A stretch of DNA of 64,000 bases from Rhodopseudomonas palustris (lineage in GTDB: Bacteria > Pseudomonadota > Alphaproteobacteria > Rhizobiales > Xanthobacteraceae), in contig NZ_QKQS01000033.1 in assembly GCF_003226555.1 (NCBI RefSeq), forward strand, positions 96,116-160,115, in the 5' to 3' direction. Each line of letters begins with the position of its first letter. Position 1 is the first letter of the stretch. Under the pieces are notes generated by a model. It worked only from the letters and a program-made list of their open reading frames with translations. It did no database searches and was not told the DNA's origin. The translations under genes and the position numbers were made by a program. Positions 63,737 through 64,000 of this stretch are shown piece after piece.

Positions 63737-64000
63737 GTCATTCCGGGGCACGCGCGTCCGCGCGTGAACCCGGAATCTCGACGTGAGCAACCAACAACGC
63801 CCGTCATCGCCCGCGCAGGCGGGCGACCCAGTATTCCAGAGCCTTCGTGCCAATCACCAGCGCCCTGCAATACTGGATCCCCGCCTGCGCGGGGATGACG
63901 TCAGAAGCGAGCGGTCGCCGAGGATGGACAGCTTCGCGCGCCCCGCAGAACACTGCGAGATTCCGGGTCTGCGTGCTGTCGCACGCATCCCGGAATGACG
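63737..64000. repeat. Composite repeat, tandem copy 2 (runs to the window end)
   Basis: The same A-left / B / A-right order begins 310 bases after copy 1, with the spacer gcgttgtcgggagtgg between the copies. The right half of A ends cccggaatgacg at the last base, so more copies may follow. Confidence 0.82.
63800..63902. repeat. Family B palindromic repeat, copy 2
   Basis: Almost identical to the copy at 63490, offset by exactly 310 bases. Visible differences are single bases (for example caatcaccagcgccct for cagtcaccagcgcccc). Confidence 0.85.

Larger units (their letters stand above)
63334..64000. other. 667-base gene-free end region filled with repeats
   Basis: No gene is supported. It contains two tandem copies of a composite element (family A half, family B, family A half) that continue to the window edge. 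Confidence 0.75.

Noticed and set aside
63358..63998. Several short frames (for example VIPG...RVNPESR-type peptides) in the terminal region
   Set aside because: They are translations of the family A and B repeats and recur wherever the repeats occur. None has a ribosome site.

Overview
The window is GC-rich alphaproteobacterial DNA, most likely from Rhodopseudomonas (R. palustris group) or a close Nitrobacteraceae/Bradyrhizobium relative. The grounds are strong third-position G/C bias, an Irr-type iron control element in front of a membrane ferritin gene (mbfA), a serC-leader RNA in front of a serC-serA pair, many chemoreceptors, and several families of palindromic intergenic repeats typical of that group. 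I see no rRNA, tRNA, CRISPR array, complete insertion sequence or prophage. The assignment is by recognition only.

Layout. 0-5.5 kb: a truncated TetR regulator, a cysteine-rich CWC protein overlapping a HAD phosphatase, an aldo/keto reductase, a stand-alone DnaB-type ATPase domain, a PlsC-type acyltransferase and an AraC regulator. 5.7-9.5 kb: a cytoplasmic molybdopterin oxidoreductase, a 7Fe ferredoxin and an adrenodoxin-reductase-type flavoprotein, transcribed away from the AraC gene across a region with a tandem candidate operator. 9.6-17 kb: PQQ-type sugar dehydrogenase, glutathione S-transferase, aspartate aminotransferase, two tandem DUF992 secreted proteins and an EF-G-like GTPase. 17-26 kb: XRE regulator with SulP permease, shikimate dehydrogenase, TRIC-type channel, enoyl-CoA hydratase, lactate-dehydrogenase-type flavoenzyme, a 53-residue protein, glmM and a fosmidomycin-resistance-type exporter. 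26-29.6 kb: two outer-membrane beta-barrels, a GST and an acetyltransferase.

29.7-46.4 kb is rich in chemoreceptors. It holds an Aer-like PAS protein overlapping a membrane receptor with no periplasmic domain, two tandem Cache-domain receptors, a double-Cache receptor and a receptor with an NIT-like helical sensor. Interspersed are serC-serA, a phytase-like secreted protein and mbfA. 46.4-50.1 kb holds two paralogous EamA exporters around a DUF1330 gene and a pair of unrecognised small membrane proteins.

50.4-55.3 kb carries an RND efflux pump (adaptor plus permease) followed by soxR, with a SoxR box before the adaptor. This module lies between a 45-bp remnant of the 3' end of a sulfide:quinone reductase gene and an intact sqr in the same orientation. 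The intact sqr has an ATTC-N8-GAAT operator. 56.8-64 kb: acetyltransferase, YbaK deacylase, a tandemly amplified repeat block, an aldo/keto reductase, a PilZ protein, purA, a proline-rich membrane protein and a 310-bp tandem composite repeat that runs off the window end.

The strongest candidates for new biology are the Mo-enzyme/ferredoxin/reductase/AraC unit, the split Aer transducer, the sqr-flanked SoxR-RND module and the amplified composite repeats.
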